From contig JAMYGW020000012.1 in assembly GCA_025617375.2 (NCBI GenBank), forward strand, positions 1,364,001 through 1,428,000: 64,000 nucleotides of DNA, read 5' to 3'. The stretch's first letter is position 1, and each line of letters opens with the position of its first letter. Positions 21,514 to 33,700 of the stretch are shown one piece after another. Both the position numbers and the translations under genes were made by a program. This DNA is from Acarospora socialis. Taxonomy: Eukaryota > Ascomycota > Lecanoromycetes > Acarosporales > Acarosporaceae. The notes beneath the pieces were generated by a model. The model did not search any database. It had not been told where the DNA came from and saw only the letters and a list, made by a program, of their open reading frames with translations.

Positions 21514-23688
21514 ATGTCCACTAACGACAGTACTCAAAATTCAAGCTCTCACTTGAGCCTGGCCAGTTCTCTCAACTCTGGATCGACTTTTGCTGCCAAA
21601 GCGAGAGCGGCAGAGCTCAACGCCGCAAGAGCCAGAAGAGATTCTAGAGACCTTGAAGATAATGAGGTGCCTGCGTCTGTGCCAGTGTCGCTTGGGGCAT
21701 TCACGAAGTTCACAAAGCCTCGCCATAAGGGGAAATGGAAGTCGGTAAATCTGGACGAAGACCAAGGGGCCACTTCCAAGGAGCGTCCTGAGGGCCAAGA
21801 AGACTTGGAAGATTCAGGGAGCTCTAGTGAAAACGAAGTGGTTGGAAAGAGTAAGGCTGAGGAGACTCACGCTGGTCTAGTGATCCTCCGTGACATCACC
21901 AACATCAAGAACCCCCACCCACTTCGCCAGCAGTTCGCCGCGAATGAGTTCAACAGCACTGCTCATGAGTTGGAGCTGTCTCCTGAAGTACAACGTTTGC
22001 AAAACAATACTGACGTGGACTTCGATGTCGACGAGTGGGATCCTGATTTGCCTTCGGCATCACCGGCCAAAGGAGAATCAGCTCGTCAGAGCCCCCATTC
22101 GCTGCGTCAAGAGCTCACCACGAACGAGTTCCTTAGCGCCACCCAACAGCTGGGGCTTGCTTCTGAGATTCACCGTCTGCCCAATATGGAAGTCGACTTT
22201 GATGTCACGAAGCCAGATCACAAGTCAGGTTCACAATCTCTAGCGACTGGTTTTCTTTCGTCGCTGGGTCTCGGTCACGCAGACAGTCAACAACCACGGT
22301 CCACCGCTCCGGACAAAATGCCGGAGGATCACGTCACTAACGGTAACCTCGTCCTGGCGCCAGGACAAGAGGCCAAGCTCGCATTGCTCGGAGTCTTACC
22401 CCCGGTTACTCGTGACTCGAGCAACCAGTCGATTCCAGCCACGGGACCGGCGGCGGAAGCTCCGCACCAATACCACCATGGCAGCAACGGCATGCCTATA
22501 TTTGATAACCAGAATTTCGGAGGCCAATATCAGTTCGATGCTAGCAGTTCACGCCAGTTCTACGGACCAGCGAATTTCGATTTCCGCTTCCCACCTCAAC
22601 AAGAGATTCCGCAGTACAATCAGTATCAACCGATGAGCACGCAGGCGCAGTACGGGTATTTTCTTGCGAATCAGCATCCTCAAATGGGCCCATATCCACA
22701 GGAAGTCCACAACTATTCCCCCATCCATGGGAATGCACCAACAACGCATTTCGAGGGGAGTGTCGGACATCAACCATACTACAATGAAGTTCCCATGACC
22801 AGCAAGAGAGACTTGTTGTTGAAGTCACTGCATGATGTGGTGGAGTCGTCGAGGACACGCGAAGCCACCAGAACAGTCTTGTACGATCCTGTTGCTCAAG
22901 GCGACGCTCCGCAGGGTCGGATCCTGGAGGCCGAGCACACGCTCAAACCAGCCAACACGGAATCTGGGGTTCTTCATGACAGCGAGCCTTTGCCTGGGTG
23001 GAAAACCCGTCCCGTCAATATTCACAATGACTTGACCCCAGTTTTGACGCATGCTGAACTTGCCGTCTTGAACAAAGCTCCTGGATCCGAGATCTCACCG
23101 AGCAACACTAGCACTGCCGTTATCCCAGCCGCCAGTCTCCCAGCGGGATCGACAACACAATCTCTTGGCCGCGCGTCCGAGATCCAGGAGGCTGAGGAAT
23201 GGTGGAGGGCGGACCATCGTGGCGCTGGCGAACTTCGTACATATCTCAACCAGGTAGCAAAAGACGACAAAACCAGGAAGCAACTGAAGGGCAAAGAGCG
23301 TGCTACTATATCCCGACAAGAGCAGGGTGTGGTGACTGATAACTGGTTGGATATAGCCGCTAAGCCCGGCGACGCACATCCTGCCACGGGGGACGTTGCG
23401 AACCGCCTCCTGATCGAGGTTTTGGCCAATTTCCACGGATATCTTTCCGGTCCTCCCGAAGCTCAACGCGGGCAGTTCGGTAGCTTTGGGGCAGTGCCGG
23501 AGTGGTGTATCGATAAGGGCGCTGGTGGATCTACGAGCTTCTTCGGAGAAGATTGGGGAGCTCCTCCTCCCCGGGTCGGGAGGGACCCACGATACCGGCC
23601 TATGTTGCACGAACCTAGGTATACGCTGTACGAGGAATTGGAACGTCGTGGCACTGTCGGTGAGATCTATGGAAGGAGGTTCCGCTAA
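21514..23688 (+). CDS. Hypothetical, largely disordered protein with an internal duplication
   Basis: From ATG 21514 (good context, ACAATG) the product is 724 residues; an upstream in-frame ATG at 21292 would add 74. I recognise no catalytic domain. Visible features: a short N-terminal helix rich in Ala/Arg (AAKARAAELNAARARRD), a basic patch (KFTKPRHKGKWKSV), and two adjacent copies of an about 40-residue unit (around residues 136-175 and 195-233) sharing PH-LRQ, NEF, L-L-EV/I-RL and VDFDV. A Gln/Tyr/Asn/Pro-rich central segment follows, then a better-ordered C-terminal 180 residues with AEEWWRADHRGAGELRTYL, ATGDVANRLLIEVLANFHGY and a Trp/Pro/Arg tail. The length of open frame and even codon use argue that it is real. 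Confidence 0.65.
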   Translation: MSTNDSTQNSSSHLSLASSLNSGSTFAAKARAAELNAARARRDSRDLEDNEVPASVPVSLGAFTKFTKPRHKGKWKSVNLDEDQGATSKERPEGQEDLEDSGSSSENEVVGKSKAEETHAGLVILRDITNIKNPHPLRQQFAANEFNSTAHELELSPEVQRLQNNTDVDFDVDEWDPDLPSASPAKGESARQSPHSLRQELTTNEFLSATQQLGLASEIHRLPNMEVDFDVTKPDHKSGSQSLATGFLSSLGLGHADSQQPRSTAPDKMPEDHVTNGNLVLAPGQEAKLALLGVLPPVTRDSSNQSIPATGPAAEAPHQYHHGSNGMPIFDNQNFGGQYQFDASSSRQFYGPANFDFRFPPQQEIPQYNQYQPMSTQAQYGYFLANQHPQMGPYPQEVHNYSPIHGNAPTTHFEGSVGHQPYYNEVPMTSKRDLLLKSLHDVVESSRTREATRTVLYDPVAQGDAPQGRILEAEHTLKPANTESGVLHDSEPLPGWKTRPVNIHNDLTPVLTHAELAVLNKAPGSEISPSNTSTAVIPAASLPAGSTTQSLGRASEIQEAEEWWRADHRGAGELRTYLNQVAKDDKTRKQLKGKERATISRQEQGVVTDNWLDIAAKPGDAHPATGDVANRLLIEVLANFHGYLSGPPEAQRGQFGSFGAVPEWCIDKGAGGSTSFFGEDWGAPPPRVGRDPRYRPMLHEPRYTLYEELERRGTVGEIYGRRFR

Positions 23689-24196
23689 AACTTCCATTTC
23701 GATGGTGGCAAAGTAGATCATCAGCTCTACACGGAGATTTGAAAGGTTCTTCGCAAGCATCGACTTAGGGCAATGTAACATTGTGCTCAACAGTGTGTGG
23801 ATTGCTCGTTGCAAACGTATTGCTTAAGTGATGGCATTGAGCAATCCCTATGGCTGTTCGACTTTTGTCTTTCGTGTCAGCAGGCGAGACCTTGCCACTT
23901 GAACGAGGTTGGGTTGAACTCATGTTTACTAAGGTCAGACGTACATACCTCCGTCATTATTGAGGTATGATTATATATGTTGAATTCGTATCAGGCCGTT
24001 GCAGGCAATTTCGATGGTGCCAAGTGATTCGTTGTCTGCGCAATGAAGCACACTAAACGAGCCGCAACAAATGTCACGCTCTCATGTACGGGCGGTTGAC
24101 AAAATTCTTCGCCACCCCCCAGCTTGATCTATTTACGTAGGATCACAAGAAGAAGTACAACATAACCTCGCAGCAAAGTACCTCAGACGCAGCTGT

Positions 24197-24220
24197 TATA
24201 CCTAGTCTTAGCTAGGTATA
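24197..24220. promoter_or_regulatory. Perfect 9-bp inverted repeat upstream of PhiA-like gene
   Basis: TATACCTAG (24197-24205) and CTAGGTATA (24212-24220) are perfect inverted copies separated by 6 nt. It lies about 485 bp upstream of the PhiA-like start. The arms contain the CCTAGGTA-type core seen repeatedly in other intergenic regions of this window. Use as a dimeric factor site is an inference. Confidence 0.4.
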
Positions 24221-24550
24221 GGACTGTTTTAAATACTTTGTTGTCAGTCCGAAGAATTTGTCAACCGCCTTCGTACAAAGCTACCATTTTTCTTCAGCAC
24301 TTGCCATGATTACCTTTCGAATGCCCAATTTGGCCGAACCATTTCAAGTACAAGTACACGTGATCTCTTGTAACTGTAACTGTTGCATTCTATGTTTAGA
24401 GCCTGCAAATTTCCGATTAGGAAGCTTCACTTTCTCTCTGAACCTACTTGCCGCGTCCAGAAAGCTCGTATCGCGGACTTCTACGGCATGAGGTATGCAA
24501 TTCTAATGTCAGCGCTGTACGAGTAGCCAAGCTGTACTCCTTCTGCAACA

Positions 24551-24559
24551 TCTATATAA
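24551..24559 (+). promoter_or_regulatory. Probable TATA box of the PhiA-like gene
   Basis: TATATAAAG lies about 150 bp upstream of the ATG at 24705, followed by a pyrimidine-rich leader (TCTCCTTCCTCATCCTCAATC), as is usual for highly expressed fungal secreted-protein genes. Confidence 0.5.
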
Positions 24560-24704
24560 AGTGAAGCTCTTCCAGTCCGTTATCTCCTTCCTCATCCTCA
24601 ATCAACACCATTTCGTACAGTCTTGCCAATACTGAGCTGCTCAAGCACTGCCACTATCAAGCTTTCTCTACACTGTATCTGCCAGATTTCTCATTCTTCG
24701 CACA

Positions 24705-25499
24705 ATGAAGGTCTCCACTCTCACTCTAACACCAACCCTCTTCTCCCTCTCCCTCCTCCCCGCATCCATCCTCGGGCAGCCAACCCCCACAAAAACCCCC
24801 TTCACCGTCATAGCCGCACACTCCACCTCGCCAATCCACCTACAGTCCGTCCAAGCCAGCGGCCTGCACTTCTTAATCGGCAACGGCGGCCCATCGACCT
24901 ACTGTCCTGTCCCGCCTGTGCAACCCGAGGATTGCCCGCCGGGTAACAGCACTGTTTTCGTCTCCAACGGAGGCGGCGCGAGTCTCGTACGTCGTACCCT
25001 CTCCCTGTATCCTTTGCCTTTCCTTTCCTTTCCACCCTCGTCTCACCTCTCCCACCTAACCCCACAACCATCATTTACCCCTACTACCCCCCCACCACAC
25101 GCAACTGGCTCCACCCACCCTCGTCCCAACAGCAACTAACCCGTCTTCGCGACACCACAGGCCGTCGAAGTTCCCGGTGGCCAGCAAATCTACGTCGCCG
25201 CCAACGGCGCCTTATCCTACACGGGCCCACATTCGGCCTCGATCCCCGACGGCGCCGCCCTGAGCACCTTCACGTACTCGCCACCGGAATCTACCAGCAG
25301 CAACAACCTCGGCAACTTCAGTTTCACGGGCCTCGGGGCCACGGGCTTCGTCGCGTGCCCGGTCGGCACGGATGCGGCGGGCCCGCCGTGGCAGGTCTTT
25401 GCGGACGTGCAGGGTGGGGACTGGGAGAAGTGTATTGGGTTCGATGCGTTGACGAGTGAGTATATGGGGGGTGAGGTTGGGGCTTGGGAGTATACTTAG
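24705..25499 (+). CDS. Secreted cell-wall protein, PhiA / IgE-binding-protein type
   Basis: Exons 24705-24986 and 25161-25499 (174-nt intron, GTACGT...CACAG) give 206 residues. Residues 1-24 form a signal peptide ending ILGQ. The mature part has the family layout: SPIHLQSVQASGLHFLIGNG, a Cys pair around STYCP...EDCPPGNST, the central VEVPGGQQIYVAANGALSYT, and GLGATGFVACP with a terminal Trp/Tyr block (WEYT). Four cysteines in the mature chain fit two disulfides. Members are abundant conidial or hyphal wall proteins; Aspergillus PhiA acts in phialide development and some homologues are allergens. Inference: cell-wall structural role. A reading through the possible GTGAGT near the 3' end is kept because the resulting tail matches the family's usual end. 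Confidence 0.75.
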
Positions 25500-27693
25500 G
25501 TGGGTTTTGGTTGCGAGGGAGGGGGCCTTGAAGGAGGGAGAGGAGGGGAGAGGAGAGGAGGGGAGGGAGAGCAGGATTTTTGGGGAAGGGGGAGGGGTTG
25601 ATATAGATTTGTGTGGCTTGTTCGCGTTCGTGTTAGAAAGTGTGGTTTTGCATTTTATCAATCTGTTAGAACTTAGATCACACGTCAACGAGGGGTGCTT
25701 TCGCAAAATGCAATATACATTGCTTCATAACCAGGTATTAAGATCCAGGCTCTAGAAAAAGACCGGCAATAAAGCACAGATCTGTAATCACTTCTGCCAA
25801 GTCATTTGTCGTCGCCACGAAGGAACCTCATCAGAATTCCGGGCCAAGGCCTAGTAATCCCCACCTCATGTCTCCGCCCGTAGCCAGCCGGCGTGGTCCT
25901 CCGTTGACCAAACCTCGTTTGTGAATACTTTTGATTGAGCCTGCTCAAATCTTCGTCATTCAGACAGAGAGCTGCACATCTCTCGCCTCATGCAATGGAC
26001 GACACTAGACGACTGGTTGACTGAACAACAACAACAACGATCCCAATCCCTGATCTCTGTCCTTTATCTTTCATTCAACAATCCTCAGAACATAACCGAA
26101 CCATAGACCACTGGGCGTCTCTATAGAGACGGTGGAAGGGAGACCTAGAGATTGACAACGAATATCACATGCACGTCTAGAAGTACAGAGAACTTCATGA
26201 GCGACGATCTCGCAGCCTGGACGAGTCAGTACGGATTGTTGTACATACTTCTCCATGACTCTTTCCTCACACAAGAGAGTATTGGGACATGATCCTAGAC
26301 TCCCCACTTCTCTCCCTCGGGACATTGCACGCTGCCGCTCTCCTGCTGTGCTTGCTGCTGTGCTACGCTCCTCTCCGTCTTCGTGTTCGCGAAACTGTCC
26401 TTGAGTTCGATGGATTCCGATATGCTGCTTTCTGTTCAGTTATAGACTAGGCAGAGAAAATCCCTTGGGAGCACTTGCTCGAGGGCGGTAGGGTACTGTT
26501 CAGAGGGTTGAAGAGCTTCTAATGCGGGAGCAGAGCAAGTGTTGCGTTGCATGAGGGACGTGGTATCTGATGTACGTGGACGTTGACGTCGATACTGAAG
26601 ACTCATTGGTGATACGAACGATGAGACCTCTATGACTGTAATATGCTGCTTTCCAATCGAAACTATGCTGAACAACAAAGCGAAGGAGATAGATGTGATG
26701 TTAGAGGATTTTAAAGTGATTGTAGATCTTCTGGGGAGCGTCAAACTAGGGTTCAGTCGGTTTTTAGATTGTGTTTAGTAGACTGCTGTAGATGTGTACG
26801 GAATTTCCCAATCGGGTAAAGGTCCACTCCTCTTAGATATCCAGAACAATGCCCGGTTTCAGCTGCGCTCAGCTACTCCTTCAGACAAACTGCATATGCG
26901 TACATTGGTAAGCAGCTAGGAAGGATAACATGACACGGAAAATCTCCTGCCGCGGCTTTCTTTGAGATCGAGCCCTCGCGGCGTCCGAATGGTCTACCCA
27001 TTTGGAGACTATGTTTTAAGCTTTCTGTGATAGACGTACAACAGCAATTTTGAAATGTCGAGAACCAACCCTGATGTTCTTTCTCACTGTATCCAACATA
27101 CTTTTGACGGCAGGCTTCATCCAACTCGACAGTCTGCCTTGAAAGACTGTGGATAGTGCGGCAGCCTCCCTCCCCGGAGGAGGGGGAGCGCCGCTCGAGG
27201 TACGGGAAGACTCGGCGCTGTATTCTATCTGACATCGATTTGATAGTGGAGGTCCTCTCATAATATAACAGTAACCACGCCCTTTCTAAAGGCAGGCTTC
27301 AGTATCTCCCCATCGGATACTCCTACGCTCCTGTACAATTTTGTTGTAAATTCGACTGTTGCTTCCTCACCTTCTCAGTTTGTGGGCAGAGGCACTCGTT
27401 GTATCGCTGGTTGACACCTACAGGTGTTTTCCCGGGGAGAGAGCGAAAGAAAGATAGATTCAACAAGAACGTCTGATACTTTCAGTCCGCTAGTTGCACG
27501 GTGGTGATAAAAGCTAAGCATTGCATAAGAGAGTGTCCATCACCTGCTAGAAGGGCGTTCTGATATTAACTAAGGATGTAGGGCTGTGGGTACAGTGGCC
27601 CTCGCCCGATCTCACAGTGGCCCCTAAACCCGTAATCCGTGGGCTCAAAATCTCTATATGATGGATGAAAGCCTCAATTAGACGCCGTCTTTA
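25500..27693. other. 2.2-kb intergenic region
   Basis: A 42-nt unbroken purine run (25530-25571) lies just after the PhiA-like gene. Beyond it are only short minus-strand frames (for example 27235-26873) that I do not recognise, and which could be remnants. No supported gene. Confidence 0.4.
25530..25571 (+). repeat. Polypurine (GGA/GAGG) low-complexity tract
   Basis: Forty-two consecutive purines, mostly GGAG and GAGG units, 31 bp beyond the PhiA-like stop codon. Such mirror-like purine tracts can form triplex or G-rich structures. Here it may simply be simple-sequence DNA in the 3' flank. Confidence 0.6.
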
Positions 27694-30068
27694 CTATGGC
27701 CGTGCTGCATCGCCGGTAACCAGTACATTTGGCTCTATTCTCTCAATCAGGTCGTTCAAGATGTGTCTCACCGTCTTGTAACAGGGATCCCGCGGGTAGA
27801 ATTTGACCATATCCGAATGATTTCGTTTGATGGCTTGCCAATAATTCGGCCCAACCTCCCACTCCCGCGAACCCAACGTAGCTGAGGACTGTTCTACCAA
27901 GACAGCAGGCTCGCCATTCATTTGCCAGCCATAGGGTCCCTAAGGTAACGGAATAGGGAAGAATCAGCACAATAAGCCATATCAGATGCATTAAGATGAA
28001 TGACTCGGATTTGACTGGCATTACCTTCATGGCCGTTGGAGAAAGTTCGGTTTCGTAGAAAGAGATGATCCTGCAAGTCTTATAAGGAAACTTTTTACAA
28101 AACTCCTGATTTTGATTTCGTAGCGCCTTAGAGTCGTGTCTGAGAGTCTGAAGAAATTGCTCGTTAACCTGTCCTTTGACCATCCCAAGTAGCGAGCTGA
28201 TATCCATTCCCTGGCTCGGTACACCAAAGAACAGAATACCTCGCCCTGCTTTTGAATTCGTCTTGTCTCTGTCGTCACCATCGGCCATTTGGATAAGGGC
28301 CTAGTCAAAGCTTAAGCGCATTCTAGCGAAGGTTATCGATGTTTCATCTTACCTGTTTCAGGACAATGCCGCCAAGGCTATGTGCTATGAACAAAATTGG
28401 TTTGTCATTCAGTTTTCCATCCTACGAATTCCAGTCAGCTGGAGACGCCTTGTCCAGGTTGAGGAAAAAAAGGAAACTTGCGTCACTCACGGGACTGTTT
28501 GGCCTTACTCTCTTTAAGGCCAGGCGGAAAGTACTGGCTATCGACTCTAAATCCTGAAAGGACTGACTGCCCTCCAATTTCGTATCATATCCATATATTA
28601 GGACCCGAGCTTGAGGGAAATCAAACGGGAGATCATCCCGTAGCCACATGTGATTGCCTTTCCTTTCCTTGAAAGAACCAAAAGCGTGTGCACCTAGACC
28701 AGAGAGAGCGATGATACTATACATGTAAGTTTACCGATGCAGCTGCTCAAGATAGATTTCCTTACTCAAAGAGATGGCCTCCTTCGGGAACAGCGAGGGG
28801 TGTGAAGTCATGAAACTTCGTATCCAGAGTAACATAACTTTTCCTCGCTAGAGCCGTCCCGTCCGTGGTAAGTGGCAGTATCTTATGCCACTGATCAACG
28901 GAGCCCAAAGTTGCCCCAAGTCGAGAAGAACTAAACGTCGCTACTTTTTCATTCTGCCGTTCAAGGTCCGAAGTTAGAGAACCGATTTCGATGTCAGAGT
29001 CATGTTCATCAAGCTCCAGCAATCTCTTCAAAACCCCCCCGACAGCGACAAACCCATATTCGGCCGGTATTCCTTGAACTCTATATGTCTTGTGGCTCTC
29101 TCTGGCGCTCGTGGTTCTTTCGCTCCCATAAGGGCTCGTCGTAACGGAGCCTATAATCTAGTCGGCGATGTTCACGGTTAGCAGGTCATGGCAAGAGCCT
29201 GTCGTCATCTTACCTCATGGCCAGAAACAAGGCTCTCCCAATCTGCATCTGATAATGTCTCGAACTGTGTAGTTCTGAGCGGCTCTCCGATCAAAGCTTC
29301 GGGGCCTTTTGGGGCGAACACAATTGGGTCATCGGCTGGCCATGGAAACCCACAAAGTTTTCTGCGCAGTGGAACATCAAGGGTCACTCTGACGTCCGCC
29401 TGAAAGCCATCTTCATATTCCACAAGAACAGCCACGTTGACTTCGTCCGGTATGCCAAAACTTGGCTTACCAATCTCTTTGATAGCCCAACAGGCCTTAT
29501 GGAATTCCCTTCGTCGACTGTCGGACCACTGCTTCCCAACGATTTCCACCCTGTGAGCCTCTTCAAAAGCCTTCTGTCCAAACTTATCTATTGTAGAGTT
29601 GCCCCTAGGCGCTATCGTCGGAACGGCGCATTGCTCTTCGACTCTATAGAACCACTTTCGTCCGTTGGCGTTGGGAATGCCGTAGGCCTTTCCAGGTGAG
29701 AGGTTGCGAACGACCGGCAACCGGACATTTTCAATGCCGCTTCCTGGCCTCTTCGGATGTGGTTCGAAGGAAATTTCGGCTTCAACGCGTCTAAATTGGT
29801 AATCGTCTTTAGACCAACGAAACAAGAAACGAAAAACGATAATACAGGCGCTCTTCTGGTTGAGAGTACCATAACACACTCTTGTGATGCTTGCAATCAT
29901 TCCACTGCCAGAAAATTCCTGCTGAGTAACTTTCGTCCTTGTCTCTTCGCCGACATTTCGCTGGCGGCCTAATTCACCCGATTGTTGCGTTTCGGTGAAG
30001 TCAACAGCTCGCGGCCGACAAGACAGGAGCAAGGCTTCGAGGTCCGATCCCTCGTGATTCCCCTCCAT
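27694..30068 (-). CDS. SERAC1/PGAP1-like alpha/beta-hydrolase with beta-rich N-terminal domain
   Basis: Six exons (30068-29214, 29157-28766, 28716-28491, 28421-28353, 28300-28025, 27939-27694) join to 687 residues; all five introns have canonical ends and consistent phase. The C-terminal half is a serine hydrolase: oxyanion-side motif LSGLGAHAFGSF (about 420-431), LIYGYDTKL, nucleophile elbow FIAHSLGG (Ser506), and the late NHSDMVKF block holding the likely catalytic His. This is the SERAC1-like lipase/esterase domain often seen as the effector or N-terminal domain of fungal STAND receptors, but here no NACHT or repeats follow. Residues 60-285 form an unfamiliar beta-rich domain with VVRNLSPG and W-IKE-GIP-x3-AVLV features. 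Residue 340 region contains RVQGIPAEY, a usual lead-in to this hydrolase. It is head-to-head with the CHAT protease gene. Confidence 0.75.
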
Positions 30069-30723
30069 GCTATTTCTACGTCATGAGCAGCTCTAGCACA
30101 GTTGGATGAGGTTTGCCTTTCGAGATTGATTCGTCGAGTAACACCGCAAGACTCTGATTCCAAGGACGATTCTGAGAAGCCAAGAAGGAAGATAGACAGA
30201 AGACTAGCGGGATGTGCCAATATCAAAAAATGCCCAGTTCAGCCAGCCATTCCCATTCCCGGCCGAAACGGAGTAGGATATGCGGATCACGTGATGCAAA
30301 AGGCGTTGAGGCGTTGTGGCGTCAGGCAACTGCCTAAACGACCGGTATCTCCTTCTCAATGAGTGCTGATGCTCTCGCCATCGAGCAACTCTACAGCTCT
30401 GCGTCATCATTAACAAATAGAAAGTTTCGTATTGTGGCATTTTCTTGTCCCTTGAATTCAGATGCTCAAATAGTCCTGAAACTCCATGAAGTGGGTTAGA
30501 CGACCCATTAGCCAGATTGCTGTCGCTGATCTAGCCAATTCTGAGCATATTTAGGCTCACTCATTCGCTCGTCCGTACAAGGCCAAGTTGATTTCGACCT
30601 ACGAAGACGCAGCGAGTGCAGTTACTTGGGTCAGGGAACCTGTCGGTCTGGCAGGCACCAGCAGTCCATCTGGCCGCGTCTAACGACCCTTTGACTCCGC
30701 AGAATAGAGACAGCCCAGTCGCC
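30069..30723. promoter_or_regulatory. Shared upstream region of hydrolase and TPR-CHAT genes
   Basis: The two ATGs are 655 bp apart and point away from each other, so control of the two genes may be joint. No specific operator was identified. Confidence 0.5.
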
Positions 30724-33700
30724 ATGAGCAATGACACCGTTTTCAGCCTGCAAAGGGCGAGACAGCTTCGTGAACATGGTCGGTACACTGATGCGGTTAG
30801 CGAACTTGAAAAGTTACTGAACAGATATGGACGGAATATGGAGCTCGCAGTTGAGCTAGGTGAAATACTATTCATTCAAGGGCATTTTGGGCGCGCGACA
30901 AAGGTCCTCGAAGAGCATTTAGCTCACTGCGGAAAGCAAAACAGTCTTACTGCCGCGGCCGGTGAAATCATCTGCCATTTTGCACGTTTCTTCGAGACCA
31001 GCCAATTCAAAGGATCACTCCGTCATGTGGAAGAAGTTTACGATCGCTTCTCTTCAAGTGAGAACTCCGGGGTTGTTAACGATGCAACTGTAAGAGACCG
31101 TTTTCCTCTAGGTCATGATCAAGCGCTCAACTTGAAGATTCTGACTTCTAAAAGGTCCGGATCGAGACATATTACTGCAAGTTCTGGAAGCTTGCCGGCG
31201 ACGTGGGATCAATCAATTGCTCAAATATCCTGGAGAAAGCTCTACCCAGGCTCAAAACAACTTTTCACATCCTCTTGCAGCGGAATGACTTCTTGAATGC
31301 TTTGAGTGTAGCAAGAACATACAACTTTTGTAACAATGGCTCAGATGCCGTTTCACTCGCAGAATCCCTTATATCAAATGCCCAAACACCAGCACTCTAT
31401 CGAGCACAGGCACAATTCTTGCTGGCTGGAAAGCTCAACTCCCACGAGAATAGAGAAACGCAAGATCATCTGTACACACTGGCTCTCAACTCTTTCAAGG
31501 ATGCAGGTCACGCTCACGCCGTTTTGGACACGGAGATCGCTAGAATGTGCCGAGTTCCCCTTGACCCCGATGACAACACTTTCGGAGAAAGGTTGATGAG
31601 CCTGTTCCAGAAATATGAGGCACTGGATTATCCTGCTGGTCTCGGCTCCGCACTGCTGCAGTTTCAAACCCTTGCACATGAACTGAGTGACTTTGAATCA
31701 GTGACTCTCGTTCTCAACGATCTTGAATCCTTGTTCACTACCTCAACATCGAGACTGATTTGGCTTATGATACGTATTTCAACTCTGGCTAGGTGGTCCA
31801 TTCGTGGTGGAGACCGTGGGAAAGTCATAAGCGGAGCCACAGCACTCTGGATTGACATGGATAAGTCGGACTGCTCATTTTTCAGAGGCCAGGCAGCGCA
31901 ACTCGTCTCTCAAGCCTACAACGCCCTCAAGGATCACGAGATGATGGTCAAATGGTCAGTTAGGGCTCAAAAAGACTTACCGGAGACGAACATCACCGCA
32001 ATTCCCTCCCTGGCTAAAAACTTCGATTTGGGAAAAGTTGAGCACTTGTCGCAATACTACGAAATGACCGCCACACTTGTTGAACGTGAGAATATCGACT
32101 ACTCGACAGAAGACGCGGTTGAGAAAATAGAAGTTTTCCTCAGCCAAGCTCTAGGGCGTCCGAATCAAACTGCACAGTCATTTGATATCATCGGCCGTGC
32201 GCTTGGACTGTATGAAGGGCACATTGCAAGAATGACTAATCCGAGACTTGTGCCGAAGCATATGGCCAATTTGCGGCAATCACAAGCATCACTATTGATG
32301 ATGAAGTCAGCTCAAAGACCAGATATAGAGTTAGAATTGACTGCTATCGATGCATTCAAGGAAGCGAGGAGCCTGTATCTGAGTGAAAAGCTCCTCGGTA
32401 ATGCCGTCATTGCCTTACAACACGAAGCTCTCGTCAACGTTGGTATCGCCCAAAAGTTCGAGCGGCTGGGCGACCCACAGGTGCAACAGGCGTGGGAAAC
32501 TGCACTGAATCAGTACAAAGTTGCGCTAGATTCAGCGAACGGTCTGGGTTTGAGTTTTTTAAGTGGCGACAATGCTTATTGGGTTGCTTTCTGCGAGTTC
32601 AGGCAATGGGTTAGGGGGTGGTGCTCACATGAGACCTTGTTAAACTCACTGCTGTCGGCTGAAAGCTTTGTGGATCAACAAAGGCAGGAAGTATCCATTT
32701 TGCGAGGCATGGCAGCTGCCGTCACAAAAGGACGCCTATCATCCAACGAACATGTCCGAAATATATATCGACTTGCCATTCAGGTGTGTAACCGCCATGG
32801 CAATGTACTCGGAGCCTGGAACTGGGCTCAGAAGTCCAAAGCTCGCAGCTTGTCCGATGTCCTTGGACTTGGCGTACTCATTCCAATCAAACTCAGGGAA
32901 AATATACACGAGAATGATGCCTGTAGAAGGCTGTTTGAAGAGGAGCACAAGTTGGTGGAAGATTCGATAGTAGCGTCGGACACAGAACATTTCAAGATGA
33001 AGATCCAATTAGAGCGCCACCAGAAAATAATGAGAGAGCATACCGCTCTGGCTGAACTTCTCAACTTGAGAGAAGGTGTTCCAATCACTTTGAATGAGCT
33101 GGGTGATATTACAAGGAAACAGAAACGAAACCGAAGTGGCCGAGCAACAATACTCGTCGATTGGGTTGTCACGCAGTTTGGTGTTTACATGTATATCGTG
33201 AAACAGGATGAGGAACCGATACTTTGTGAGATCCCAATCACAATCGAGGACATACAAAACTGGGTATCAAAACATCTGAATAGTGGAAATGATCCCGCTA
33301 TGCGCGGAAAAGACGAAATTGCCCTGTCCGGAGTGATGGAAGATGATGAAGCAGGGGAAGGCCCTCTGCGGGATCTAGACGTCCTGGTTGCGCCATTGGG
33401 CGAGCTTTCAAACCGAGATGATTTGCTTGTGTTTTGTCCCACTGGCATGCTCCACTCCCTACCGCTCCATGCGTTGCGCGTGGGCCCGAGAGGCAAAGGA
33501 GAGATTCTAATTGTGCGCAATCCAATTACCTACTGTGCCAGCCTAACCAGCTTTGTCCAGTGCTGTCGCCGTGCAAACTCGGTCACTACAGCAGACACTA
33601 AGCCTAATAAACGGCTACTAGCAGTCTACGAACAGGAATCCGAAGACCAGCAGGATTTCAGCGAAAAAGAGCGGCAACAAGTTTACTCTTCCATTAAATC

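Larger units (their letters stand above)
23689..24704. other. 1-kb intergenic region upstream of the PhiA-like gene
   Basis: No gene seen. It carries the perfect palindrome at 24197-24220 described separately and a TATATAAAG box at 24551-24559, about 150 bp upstream of the next ATG. Confidence 0.5.

Noticed and set aside
26873-27235. Minus-strand 120-residue frame upstream of the hydrolase 3' end
   Set aside because: No similarity I can recall, no plausible splice link to the hydrolase gene, and the hydrolase has its own stop.
29205-30068. Possibility that the first exon of the hydrolase gene is a separate gasdermin-like gene beside the CHAT protease
   Set aside because: A canonical intron (29213-29158, with CTAAC branch site) joins it in phase to the hydrolase exons, and I see no gasdermin signature. 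The idea is kept only as a fold-search suggestion.
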